NCBI RefSeq assembly: GCF_023156285.1
Contig: NZ_JAKZAJ010000004.1
Location: 248,001-312,000, forward strand
Direction of reading: 5' to 3'
Length of the DNA stretch: 64,000 nt
From: Marinobacter koreensis
GTDB lineage: Bacteria > Pseudomonadota > Gammaproteobacteria > Pseudomonadales > Oleiphilaceae
Under the pieces are notes generated by a model that did no database searches, had not been told where the DNA came from, and saw only the letters and a program-made list of their open reading frames with translations. A program made the translations under genes and the position numbers. Below, piece by piece: positions 56,623 to 64,000 of the stretch. The first letter of the stretch is position 1; every line of letters starts with the position of its first letter.

Positions 56623-57459
56623 ATGCGTCTGATCCTGAGCCGGAAAGGTTTCGATTCTTCCGCCGGTGGTTGTCCGAGTCCGGTGCTGCCGGATGGCTCT
56701 CTGTGTGTGTTGCCCATTCCCGATCCCCGGTCCTGTATCCGGTATTCGGATATTCAATATGGAGGCCGGCAGCTTGGCAAGATTGCTGCCGACCTGACCG
56801 ATGGCCGGGTGGGTCGGACGCATGGTGCCCATCTGGATCCCGACCTGCTGGCCTCGTCCCTGTCCAGAGATCCGGGCTGGCGGCCTCTGCTCGGCCAGAT
56901 GGGGGCGGCCCAGGGCCATCTGCGTAACCAGGGGGTGCAAGCGGGTGATCTCTTTCTGTTTTTCGGCGTATTCCGTCAGGCTCACATAGATCAGCGGCGT
57001 TGGCGATTTGTACCGGGCACTCGCCCCTTCCATGCTATCTGGGGGTGGCTGGAAGTGGGGGAGGTGTTAACGGTCGATCAACTCGGGGCAAACGCGGTGC
57101 CATGGGCCCGGTACCATCCTCACTTCCGGTATTCGCAGGACCCTTCGAATACGCTGTATGTCGCCTCGGACAGTGGCGTCTTTCCGCGTTTGGCGGACCC
57201 GCTGGTACTGACCGATCCGGCTGCCCGCCTGTCGACCCGGTGGCGCCTGCCATCGGCGTTTTTCCCAACCGGTGGGAAAATGCCGCTAAGCTATCATGAT
57301 AATCCGGAGCGTTGGCGGCTCGAGCCTCCCTGGTGTTACCTCACATGCGCGGCCAGGGGGCAGGAATTTGTGCTGGATCTGAACGCGTATCCGGGGCTTG
57401 AAGAGTGGGTGGCGTCTCTCATTGAAGAGGCCGGAGTAAAGACAGAGCGGGGAATGTAA
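56623..57459 (+). CDS. Nmad3-domain protein (nucleotide modification associated domain 3)
   Basis: A 278-residue protein. LILSRKGFDSSAGGCPSPVL, then SLCVLPIPD and the later RPFHAIWGWLEVG and HYHPHF-like RYHPHFRYSQ, are the conserved blocks of Nmad3, a domain first predicted from phage and bacterial base-modification gene clusters. No known enzyme fold is clear, and I see no other DNA-modification gene in the window. Its stop lies 1 base before an MscS-like gene, so the two may be co-translated. The assignment rests on recalled motif patterns. Confidence 0.72.
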   Translation: MRLILSRKGFDSSAGGCPSPVLPDGSLCVLPIPDPRSCIRYSDIQYGGRQLGKIAADLTDGRVGRTHGAHLDPDLLASSLSRDPGWRPLLGQMGAAQGHLRNQGVQAGDLFLFFGVFRQAHIDQRRWRFVPGTRPFHAIWGWLEVGEVLTVDQLGANAVPWARYHPHFRYSQDPSNTLYVASDSGVFPRLADPLVLTDPAARLSTRWRLPSAFFPTGGKMPLSYHDNPERWRLEPPWCYLTCAARGQEFVLDLNAYPGLEEWVASLIEEAGVKTERGM

Positions 57460-57460
57460 G

Positions 57461-58168
57461 ATGGCGGAGAATCTGATCGAGGCCCTGGTCGCGCAGTTGA
57501 GGCAGAATCTGGGGGACACTCTGGATGCGCTCGGAGGCGGTCCGGTAAATCTTGGTGAACTCGGTGTTTACCTGCTGAGTCAGTTTCTGGTTTCCCTCGT
57601 TTATCTCGCGCTCTTCTTCGGAGGGTACCTGCTCATTACCTGGGTCGCGCGCCTGGTGATTGGCCGGTCGAGAGCTCAATCTTCGGCGTTCGGGCATGCA
57701 AAGTCCGCCCTGCGGTATCTGGCGATACTGGGCGCTGTTCTGGCCATACTGGCTCAGTTCGGCGCCGGGGCTGCGTTTCTTGCCGCGGCGGCCAAGGCCG
57801 GCTTCATGGCCATGGGGTTCTATCTGGGGTGGCTGATTGTCGGCCATGTCCTCCGGCGCTCGATGACCCGCTATCGGGTGGATCCCTCCATACGCCAGCT
57901 GGTGGAAAACCTGTTTTCCGTACTACTGGTGACCTTCGCGATTGCCACTGTCCTGGCCCAGTTCGGCTTTGATGTGGTGTCGATCGTTGCCGGGCTGGGC
58001 GTCGTGGGTATTGCGGTGGGCTTCGCCGCGCAATCGACACTGTCCAATTTTATTGCCGGTATCACGCTACTGGTTGAGCGGCCGTTTCCCCATCTGCAGC
58101 TGTTTATCGACGATGCAAAGGGCCTGAAACCCGTCATCGAGCCGCTCTATCCCAAACTGGCCCAGTAA
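57461..58168 (+). CDS. MscS-like channel protein without the cytoplasmic beta domain
   Basis: A 235-residue membrane protein. Helices lie near residues 35-62, 80-135 and 148-190. The last is the MscS pore helix: VVSIVAGLGVVGIAVGFAAQ, then STLSNFIAGITLLVERPF. In MscS proteins this is followed by a beta domain (about 60 residues) and an alpha/beta cage. Here ERPF runs straight into 26 residues (PHLQLFIDDAKGLKPVIEPL and on) and stops. No frame carries the missing part downstream, so it looks like an in-frame loss or a reduced form. It may be a defunct or altered channel. Confidence 0.8.
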   Translation: MAENLIEALVAQLRQNLGDTLDALGGGPVNLGELGVYLLSQFLVSLVYLALFFGGYLLITWVARLVIGRSRAQSSAFGHAKSALRYLAILGAVLAILAQFGAGAAFLAAAAKAGFMAMGFYLGWLIVGHVLRRSMTRYRVDPSIRQLVENLFSVLLVTFAIATVLAQFGFDVVSIVAGLGVVGIAVGFAAQSTLSNFIAGITLLVERPFPHLQLFIDDAKGLKPVIEPLYPKLAQ

Positions 58169-58210
58169 CGGTTGCACCAGGGGATAGGCAACGGAACAGA
58201 GGAGACGCAC

Positions 58211-58969
58211 GTGGCACCGGCAGACAATTACTACGAAAACAACACGACCCTGGCGCAATACCTGGAATTTCACTTCGGTGAGACCTGGCATGGCGAGCCG
58301 AACTTTCCAAAAGAACTGGCGAGACTGTGCATCGACGCCATGGACGGTCGGTACCCCGGAAAAGCACTTGATCTCGGGTGCGCTTGCGGGCGTGCGACCT
58401 TTGAGCTGGCGACCCACTTTGATCATGTCGATGGCATTGATTTCTCCGACGCTTTCGTGCGGCAGGCCTCGGCGATGGCCCGGGAGGGACGGGTGCGCTA
58501 TGCGCGGCCGGAGGAGGGGGAGCTGTTCAGCCACCGGGAGGTCAGCCTGGCTTCTCTGGGACTGGCAGATACCGCCGGGAAGGTCGCCTTTCACCAGGGC
58601 GATGCGTGTCAGCTGGGTTCAGGGTTCGGTGGCTACGATCTGGTGCTCGCCGCCAACCTGATTGATCGCCTTTATAAACCCGCCGACTTTCTGACCCGCA
58701 TCCATGAGCGGATCAACGATCAGGGGCTGCTGGTGATCGCGTCTCCGTATACGTGGCTGGAGGAGTATACGCCGAAGGCGGAATGGGTCGGCGGCTTTGT
58801 TCGGAACGGGGAAGCCTACACGACCCTCGACGGACTTAAAGACCTGCTTGCGCCGCATTTCAGACTCCTGCTGGAGCCCCACAGCGTCCCCTTTGTGATC
58901 CGGGAAACGCGGAACAAATATCAACACAGCTTCTCGGAAGTGACCGTCTGGGAGAAGAGGGAGGGCTGA
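58211..58969 (+). CDS. stand-alone ovothiol-type methyltransferase (OvoA C-terminal domain-like)
   Basis: A 252-residue class I methyltransferase. The SAM motif is ALDLGCACGRATFELATHFD. LVLAANLIDRLYKPADFL, VIASPYTWLEEYTP and the C-terminal FVIRETRNKYQHSFSEVTVW are typical of the putative 4-mercaptohistidine N1-methyltransferase family, which is also the C-terminal domain of OvoA. It should methylate 5- or 4-thiohistidine to ovothiol A. No OvoA-like sulfoxide synthase is in the window. GTG 58211 with AGGAG ahead was chosen. Confidence 0.8.
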   Translation: MAPADNYYENNTTLAQYLEFHFGETWHGEPNFPKELARLCIDAMDGRYPGKALDLGCACGRATFELATHFDHVDGIDFSDAFVRQASAMAREGRVRYARPEEGELFSHREVSLASLGLADTAGKVAFHQGDACQLGSGFGGYDLVLAANLIDRLYKPADFLTRIHERINDQGLLVIASPYTWLEEYTPKAEWVGGFVRNGEAYTTLDGLKDLLAPHFRLLLEPHSVPFVIRETRNKYQHSFSEVTVWEKREG

Positions 58970-58991
58970 GCCGGGGCGTTGATGCCCCGGC
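58970..58991. terminator. hairpin between convergent genes
   Basis: GCCGGGGC-GTTGAT-GCCCCGGC forms perfect 8-bp arms right after the methyltransferase stop and before the convergent MBL gene. It may end transcription from both sides. There is no U-tract. Confidence 0.5.
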
Positions 58992-59008
58992 CTGGCTTAC
59001 GGTGCCGG

Positions 59009-59968
59009 TCAGAGGCCGCCGTGGTAGTTGGCGGGCACAAATTCATACCCTTCCCCGGCTTTGTTGAGGTGGCCGAGTCCGGGGAATGACAGGTGAGCGG
59101 AGCCGATCAGGTAGCCCTTGTCGGCGGCCCGGGCGAACTCCTGATTGCGTTCCATCACGGCTTTCTCGGGAGTGGTGTCGAACTGGATCGCGACATCGGG
59201 TTCGGGGAATTGTACCGTCGCCACGTGAATCAGGTCGCCCCACAGCATCATCACCTGGCCATCACTTTCCACGCGATACATGGTATGCCCGGGCGTATGC
59301 CCCGGAGCCTCAACGGCCTCGATGCCAGGGAGCAGCTGCGCGTCACCCTCGAAGGCCTTGAAGTGGCCCGCTTTTACATAGGGGTTCAGAGACGCCATGG
59401 CGCCCTTGAAGAACCCCTTGGCGTCTTCATTGGCCGCTTCCAGGTTGGCCTCGCTGAGCCAGTAGTCGGCATCGTCCTGGCTGGCCCGGATGGTGGCGTT
59501 GGGGAAGGCCATCTTGCCGTCGGACATCAGGCCGCCGACGTGATCCGGGTGCATGTGTGTGATAAAGACATCGTCCACTTGCTCGGGCTCGTAGCCAGCG
59601 GCACGCAGGTTGTCGACCAGGTTCCCCAGGGTCGGTCCGAACAGGCTGCCGGCGCCGGTATCGACCAGCACCAGCTTCTCTCCGGTGTTGATCAGGTAGC
59701 CGTTCACCGACGTGTCTACAGGTGCAGACAGGAAGTTGTGGGCCAGCCGCTTGTGGACGTGCTCCTTGGTGGTGTTCAGCAGCAGGTCGTCGACCGGCAG
59801 TTTGACGGTGCCATCAGACAGGGCGGTGATCTCGTAATTGCCCAGCATGATCCGGTAGTAGCCCGGGGCCTGTTCCTTGACCATGGGGGCTCCCGCCCAG
59901 GCCTGTCCGGCAAAAAGGGTGCCTGCCACAAGGGCAGTGGTCATGGAACGACGGAAAAGGGTCTGCAT
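59009..59968 (-). CDS. secreted MBL-fold metallo-hydrolase
   Basis: A 319-residue protein with a signal peptide ending near AWAGAP (about residue 26). The metallo-beta-lactamase fold motif is HMHPDHVGG, with VDTGAG before it and APGHTPGHTMY after it, and the late SAHLSFPGLGH holds the last metal His. Relatives include quorum-quenching lactonases and other hydrolases, so the substrate is open. It lies 67 bases beyond the end of the convergent GntR gene's coding strand on the same minus strand. Confidence 0.84.
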   Translation of the reverse strand: MQTLFRRSMTTALVAGTLFAGQAWAGAPMVKEQAPGYYRIMLGNYEITALSDGTVKLPVDDLLLNTTKEHVHKRLAHNFLSAPVDTSVNGYLINTGEKLVLVDTGAGSLFGPTLGNLVDNLRAAGYEPEQVDDVFITHMHPDHVGGLMSDGKMAFPNATIRASQDDADYWLSEANLEAANEDAKGFFKGAMASLNPYVKAGHFKAFEGDAQLLPGIEAVEAPGHTPGHTMYRVESDGQVMMLWGDLIHVATVQFPEPDVAIQFDTTPEKAVMERNQEFARAADKGYLIGSAHLSFPGLGHLNKAGEGYEFVPANYHGGL

Positions 59969-60035
59969 AAGTGTCCTCCAGATTCAGATTGTCGATGTTA
60001 TGAACGGCACTGCGAGACGGAGGAATACGGCCGGT

Positions 60036-60866
60036 TTACCGGGACCGATCAGTGGGTGAACCGCCGGGATCAAACCTGGCTTCTCCGGACCGGCCCCGGG
60101 ACAGCAATTCCCGCCGACTTTCCCGTTCCTGCCGCCGGCGGGTTTCACTGCGTTCTGACAGTACCCGCTGGACATACTGGATATGGGTGCCCGCCAGTGA
60201 ACGGGCATCCTCCGCGCGACCTTCCATGATGGCGTTGAAAAGCAGGCGGTGTTGTTGCCTCAGGCCGTCCCGGTTTTCGATTTCGCTGGCGTTCATGCCG
60301 TCGATGTTGGTCACCATGCTGCGCTGCAGCATCCGGAACAGATTCCGGACGGTGTGCAGCAGGACCGCATTGTGGCTGGCCTCGGCAATGGCCAGATGAA
60401 AGTGCGCGTCGGCTTCGCCCTCGGCCTCTACGTTCCGGCCCGAATCATCAGCGTAGCAGGCCTGAAGCGCTTCATGGGTTTCGGTGAGCCGGGCGCGGTC
60501 CGCTTCGGTCGCCCGTTGGGCCGCGTAGTAGGCACAGTCGGATTCCAGAGTACGGCGAAATTCCAGAAGATCCCGGCGGGCCTCGGGATGTTGCTCCAGC
60601 AGTTCGATCAGCGGATCGCTGAAACTGGCTCCGAGATTCTCGGTGACGTAGTGGCCGCCCCCCTGACGGCTGATCAGCAACCCCTTCGCAGCGAGCCTCT
60701 GCACGGCCTCCCGCAGGGAGGGTCGGGAAACGCCGAACTGTTCGGCAAGGGTGCGTTCCGGTGGGAGTCGCGCACCCGGATTCAGGGTGCCTTCCAGAAT
60801 CATCGTTTCGAGCTGTTCAACGATGGTGTCCGCCAGTCGCTGAGGGGTGATTTTCCCGATGGGCAT
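60036..60866 (-). CDS. lldR: LldR-like GntR/FCD family regulator
   Basis: A protein of about 276 residues. The N-terminal winged helix (about 6-75) holds LPPERTLAEQFGVSRPSLREAV and GLLISRQGGGHYV; the C-terminal FCD domain (about 95-235) has the metal-binding Asp and His pattern (DAHFHLAIAEASHN). It is divergent from lutABC, and two palindromes in the gap resemble E. coli LldR operators, so lactate is the likely effector. ATG 60866 was chosen; GTG 60881 is possible. The C-terminus is long and charged. Confidence 0.83.
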   Translation of the reverse strand: MPIGKITPQRLADTIVEQLETMILEGTLNPGARLPPERTLAEQFGVSRPSLREAVQRLAAKGLLISRQGGGHYVTENLGASFSDPLIELLEQHPEARRDLLEFRRTLESDCAYYAAQRATEADRARLTETHEALQACYADDSGRNVEAEGEADAHFHLAIAEASHNAVLLHTVRNLFRMLQRSMVTNIDGMNASEIENRDGLRQQHRLLFNAIMEGRAEDARSLAGTHIQYVQRVLSERSETRRRQERESRRELLSRGRSGEARFDPGGSPTDRSR

Positions 60867-60892
60867 GATGGCGCCGTTCACCTTGGTTCAAA

Positions 60893-60907
60893 ATTGGTCT
60901 TACCAAT
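60893..60907. promoter_or_regulatory. LldR-type operator 1
   Basis: ATTGGT-CTT-ACCAAT has perfect 6-bp arms and is close in form to E. coli LldR operators (AATTGG-N5-CCAATT). It lies 27 bases ahead of the lldR start, so it could mediate autocontrol. Confidence 0.65.
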
Positions 60908-61032
60908 AAATAGTGTACTGCCTCTGCCCCTTGTGTTTACAGGGTGCTCAATACCGATTGATACCAAAGTATTATGTGGCTCCTTTGACTGGCCTGTCGT
61001 TACGCTCCTAATTTGGTTCCTTCAAAATGTCT

Positions 61033-61048
61033 AATGGTCTGACCAATT
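61033..61048. promoter_or_regulatory. LldR-type operator 2
   Basis: The core TGGTC-T-GACCA is a perfect palindrome and shares the TGGTCT/ACCAAT words with operator 1. It lies 45 bases ahead of lutA. The two sites are about 140 bases apart, which would allow a loop like that proposed for E. coli lld. Confidence 0.65.
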
Positions 61049-61092
61049 TGAGTGTTCGTTCCGGATCCAGAGCGAATGCCAAGGAGATCCCG

Positions 61093-61929
61093 ATGAGTGA
61101 GCTGTTTTACGACGCCGCGCCCAATGCCACCCGGGTTGCGCCCGAGCGGCCGGTGCCCCGTCATTACCCCGCCAAACCGACCGAGGTCATCCTGTTCGGT
61201 ACCTGCGTGGTAGACCTGTTTTTCCCCGAGGCCGGCCTTGACGCAATCCGGTTGCTGGAGCGGGAGGGTATCCGGGTCCACTTTCCGGCGAATCAGAGCT
61301 GTTGCGGCCAGCCTGCCTGGACCTCGGGGTATGTGGCGGAAGCGAAGGCAGTCGCCCGGGCCCAGTTGGAGGTGCTGGATGCGGGCCTGCCTGTGGTGGT
61401 CCCCTCGGGATCCTGTGCCGGAATGTTTCGCCAGCACTACCGGGAGCTGTTCGCCGGCGATGCCGGCATGCTGGAGAAAGTCGAACGCCTGTCGGAACAG
61501 ACCTTCGAACTGGCCGAATTCCTGGTCCACGTCTGTCAGGTGAACTGGCAGGACCTTGGATCGCCAACCCGGGTGGCGCTGCATACCTCCTGTTCGGCCC
61601 GGCGGGAGATGAACACGCACCTGCACGCTCGTGAGCTGCTGGGCAAGCTGTCCAATGTGGAGCGCGTCGAGCACGATCATGAAAGCGAGTGCTGCGGTTT
61701 TGGCGGCACCTTTTCGGTGCGCATGCCGGAAATCTCCGGCGCCATGGTGAAAGACAAAACGCAATCGCTGATGGCTTCCGGCGCCGATGAAATGGTGACG
61801 GCCGACGGCGGTTGTCTATTGAACATCAATGGCTCGCTCGACAAACAGGGCGAAGTATTCCGGGGCCGCCATCTGGCCAGTTTCCTCTGGGAACGTGTCT
61901 CCGGCGCTGCCAAAGAGGAGGTCGCATGA
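61093..61929 (+). CDS. lutA: L-lactate oxidation iron-sulfur protein LutA
   Basis: A 278-residue protein of the LutA/YkgE family with two CCG domains: NQSCCGQPAW and ESECCGFGGTFS. These bind a [4Fe-4S] cluster. With LutB and LutC it oxidises L-lactate to pyruvate. AAGGAG precedes ATG 61093. The stop overlaps lutB. Confidence 0.92.
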   Translation: MSELFYDAAPNATRVAPERPVPRHYPAKPTEVILFGTCVVDLFFPEAGLDAIRLLEREGIRVHFPANQSCCGQPAWTSGYVAEAKAVARAQLEVLDAGLPVVVPSGSCAGMFRQHYRELFAGDAGMLEKVERLSEQTFELAEFLVHVCQVNWQDLGSPTRVALHTSCSARREMNTHLHARELLGKLSNVERVEHDHESECCGFGGTFSVRMPEISGAMVKDKTQSLMASGADEMVTADGGCLLNINGSLDKQGEVFRGRHLASFLWERVSGAAKEEVA

Positions 61930-63371
61930 GCCAGCGTATACCCGTGACCGAGCTGACCGGGGATTTTCGCCAGCGGGCAAAAGAGGCCCTCGGCGATGAC
62001 CAGCTGCGGACCAACTTTCGCAACGCCATGGATTCGTTGATGACCAAGCGGGCGGACGCCTTCCCGGACGAGGAGGAACGGGAAGGTCTGCGGGAGCTGG
62101 GCAACCGGATCAAGGCGCGCGCGCTGTCCCGTCTCCCGGACCTGCTGGAACAGCTGGAAACCCGGCTGACCGAAAATGGCGTCCATGTGCACTGGGCGGA
62201 AACGGTGGAGGAAGCCAATCGCATCGTCCATGGCATCATCGAGCGCCGTCAGGGCCGTCGTGTAGTGAAAGGCAAGTCCATGGTCAGCGAAGAGATGGAG
62301 ATGAACGACTACCTGGCCGGGCGGGGCATCGAGAGCCTGGAGTCGGACATGGGTGAGTACATTGTCCAGCTGGATAACGAAAAGCCCTCGCACATCATCA
62401 TGCCGGCGATCCACAAGAATCGTCGCCAGGTCTCCCGGCTGTTTCACGATCACCTCGGCGAACCCGAAACCGATGACGTCAACGAACTGATCCGGATCGG
62501 TCGACGGGCCCTGCGTCGCAAGTTCATGGAGGCTGATGTGGGCGTTTCCGGCGTGAACTTTGCCATTGCCGAGACCGGCACATTGCTGCTGGTCGAGAAC
62601 GAGGGCAATGGCCGGATGAGCACGACCGCACCGCCGGTTCATATTGCGGTAACCGGTATCGAGAAAGTGGTCCAGAACCTGCGTGATGTGGTGCCACTGT
62701 TGTCCCTGCTGACCCGCTCCGCGCTCGGTCAGCCGATCACGACCTATGTGAACCTGATCTCCGGCCCACGTAAACCAGAGGAGCTCGACGGGCCGGAAGA
62801 GGTGCACCTGGTGCTCCTGGACAATGGTCGCACCGGGGCATTTGCCGACGCCCAGATGCGCCAGACGTTGAACTGTATCCGCTGCGGTGCCTGCATGAAT
62901 CACTGCCCCGTATACACCCGTGTGGGAGGGCACACCTATGGCGAAGTCTACCCGGGCCCCATCGGCAAGATCATCACGCCACACATGGTGGGCCTGCACA
63001 AGGTGCCGGATCACCCCAGTGCTTCATCCCTGTGTGGGGCCTGCGGCGAGGTGTGTCCGGTCAAGATTCCGATTCCCGAACTGCTCCAGCGCCTGCGCCA
63101 GGAGAATGTGAAAAGCCCGGAGGAGGAACCAGGGGTAAAAGATGGTGGTGCAAAATACTCCCGGAGTGAACGCCTGATCTGGCGTCTGTGGCAACAGCTC
63201 AATTCACGCCCGGGAATCTATCGGCTGTTTCTCTGGGGTGCCACCCGGTTCCGGAAACTGACGCCGAAGAAAGCAGGCCCCTGGACCGATAACCACACCG
63301 CGCCAGTGCCGGCCCGGCGATCGCTGCACGACCTGGCAAAAGATCATCTGGCCCGACAGGGAGGGCAGTAA
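61926..63371 (+). CDS. lutB: L-lactate oxidation iron-sulfur protein LutB
   Basis: A 481-residue protein of the LutB/YkgF family. An N-terminal LUD-like region (including AIAETGTLLLVENEGNGR) is followed by two ferredoxin-type clusters: CIRCGACMNHCPVY and CGACGEVCPVK. It passes electrons from lactate. It overlaps lutA by four bases and ends 1 base before lutC. Confidence 0.92.
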   Translation: MSQRIPVTELTGDFRQRAKEALGDDQLRTNFRNAMDSLMTKRADAFPDEEEREGLRELGNRIKARALSRLPDLLEQLETRLTENGVHVHWAETVEEANRIVHGIIERRQGRRVVKGKSMVSEEMEMNDYLAGRGIESLESDMGEYIVQLDNEKPSHIIMPAIHKNRRQVSRLFHDHLGEPETDDVNELIRIGRRALRRKFMEADVGVSGVNFAIAETGTLLLVENEGNGRMSTTAPPVHIAVTGIEKVVQNLRDVVPLLSLLTRSALGQPITTYVNLISGPRKPEELDGPEEVHLVLLDNGRTGAFADAQMRQTLNCIRCGACMNHCPVYTRVGGHTYGEVYPGPIGKIITPHMVGLHKVPDHPSASSLCGACGEVCPVKIPIPELLQRLRQENVKSPEEEPGVKDGGAKYSRSERLIWRLWQQLNSRPGIYRLFLWGATRFRKLTPKKAGPWTDNHTAPVPARRSLHDLAKDHLARQGGQ

Positions 63372-63372
63372 T

Positions 63373-64000
63373 ATGAATGCTCGGAACAATATCCTGAACA
63401 AGCTCCGGGCCGGACTCTCCGGAGCCACGCCACGTCCGGATGACTTCGATGAGCGACTGGTCACCGAACCCTGGCAATACGCACCGGAAGATCGCATCGG
63501 ACGATTACGAAGCCTGATGGAGGCGGTACATACCGAAGTCCATACCGTTGGCAGCAAGGATTGGCCGAAAACCGTGGCCGGTATTCTGTCCAGGCGGAAT
63601 CTCAACAATCTGCTGTATGCGCCCGAAACCGACCATGGCAAACAGTTGGGGGAGCATTGGCAGGCCACGGAACCAACCATTGAACTGGTGGCCTACGACC
63701 GGCCGGTTGAAGAGTGGAAAGACACCCTGTTCTGGGGCGTGGACGCCAGCATCACCGGAACGGTCGGGGGCATTGCCGCCACCGGTTCGCTGGTACTCTG
63801 GCCAGACCGACATGAGCCTCGGCTGATGAGTCTGCTGCCACCGCTGCACATTGCCCTGCTGAGGGCGAGTCAGGTTGAGGACAATCTCTATACCATGATG
63901 CAGCGACACAACTGGTCGTCGGGTTTGCCCACCAATGCCCTGTTGATTTCGGGACCCTCCAAGACGGCGGATATCGAACAGGTGCTGGCCTATGGTGCCC
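63373..64000 (+). CDS. lutC: L-lactate oxidation protein LutC (5' part)
   Basis: The first 209 residues of a LUD-domain protein; the frame is open to the right edge. It starts at ATG 63373 (MNARNNILNKLR). SITGTVGGIAATGSLVL and RLMSLLPPLHIALLRASQ, then LISGPSKTADIEQVL, are the LutC/YkgG marks. It is the third member of the lactate oxidation complex, and little of it should be missing. Confidence 0.92.
   Translation, partial: MNARNNILNKLRAGLSGATPRPDDFDERLVTEPWQYAPEDRIGRLRSLMEAVHTEVHTVGSKDWPKTVAGILSRRNLNNLLYAPETDHGKQLGEHWQATEPTIELVAYDRPVEEWKDTLFWGVDASITGTVGGIAATGSLVLWPDRHEPRLMSLLPPLHIALLRASQVEDNLYTMMQRHNWSSGLPTNALLISGPSKTADIEQVLAYGA

Noticed and set aside
61677..63014. 445-residue minus-strand open frame across lutA and lutB
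   Set aside because: The plus strand codes clear LutA and LutB cluster motifs; the antisense frame shows no motif.

Overview
The window is a high-GC, gene-dense stretch of bacterial chromosome. The gene set points to a marine or moderately halophilic gammaproteobacterium, most like Marinobacter: a TeaABCD-type ectoine TRAP transporter, PomAB-type sodium flagellar stators, a Tad/Flp pilus locus, a LutABC lactate locus, DASH cryptochrome, and many diguanylate cyclases and polyamine transporters. The genus is inferred from gene content only. I see no rRNA, tRNA, insertion sequence, prophage or CRISPR array.

Layout. 1-5.4 kb: the end of an RND efflux pump, then an AttEFGH-like export operon (ATPase, fused permease, CrtC/AttH-like lipoprotein). 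5.4-9.6 kb, minus strand: amtB with a sigma-54/NtrC-type promoter, pomA-pomB, a DUF1232 protein and a small conserved protein. 9.6-21.8 kb: a Tad pilus operon (flp, tadE-like, cpaB, secretin, tadZ-like, tadA, tadB, tadC, tadD, a small secreted protein, tadG-like) ending with a membrane PAS/GAF-like/GGDEF protein. A perfect FNR-type box lies ahead of flp. 21.8-37.4 kb: mostly housekeeping and stress genes: DASH cryptochrome, nemRA with paired operators, glutathione-dependent formaldehyde dehydrogenase, a non-flagellar MotA/OmpA-like pair, thioesterases, a PfpI/Hsp31-like protein, a PAS-GGDEF protein, a TSUP permease, a YchJ-like protein, rhodanese, RarD, and a SixA-CHAD fusion.

37.5-50.7 kb: a chemoreceptor, an orphan TRAP solute-binding protein with its own terminator, two tandem and complete polyamine ABC operons (potABCD, then potDABC), and a 7TM-DISM-type GGDEF protein right after the second. 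50.7-54.2 kb: teaABCD on the minus strand with a hairpin terminator between teaA and teaB. 54.4-60 kb: small enzymes, an Nmad3-domain protein coupled to an MscS-like channel that lacks the usual cytoplasmic part, a stand-alone ovothiol-type methyltransferase, and a secreted MBL-fold hydrolase. 60-64 kb: an LldR-like GntR regulator divergent from lutABC, with two palindromic operators; lutC runs off the right edge.

Themes: uptake of nitrogen and carbon compounds that are common in the sea (ammonium, polyamines, ectoine, lactate), surface attachment through the Tad pilus, and c-di-GMP signalling (three GGDEF proteins). No large undescribed multi-gene system stands out. The more unusual items are the truncated MscS-like protein next to Nmad3, the TadZ homologue without a usable P-loop, the SixA-CHAD fusion, and the regulatory palindromes ahead of amtB, flp, nemRA, teaA and lutABC.
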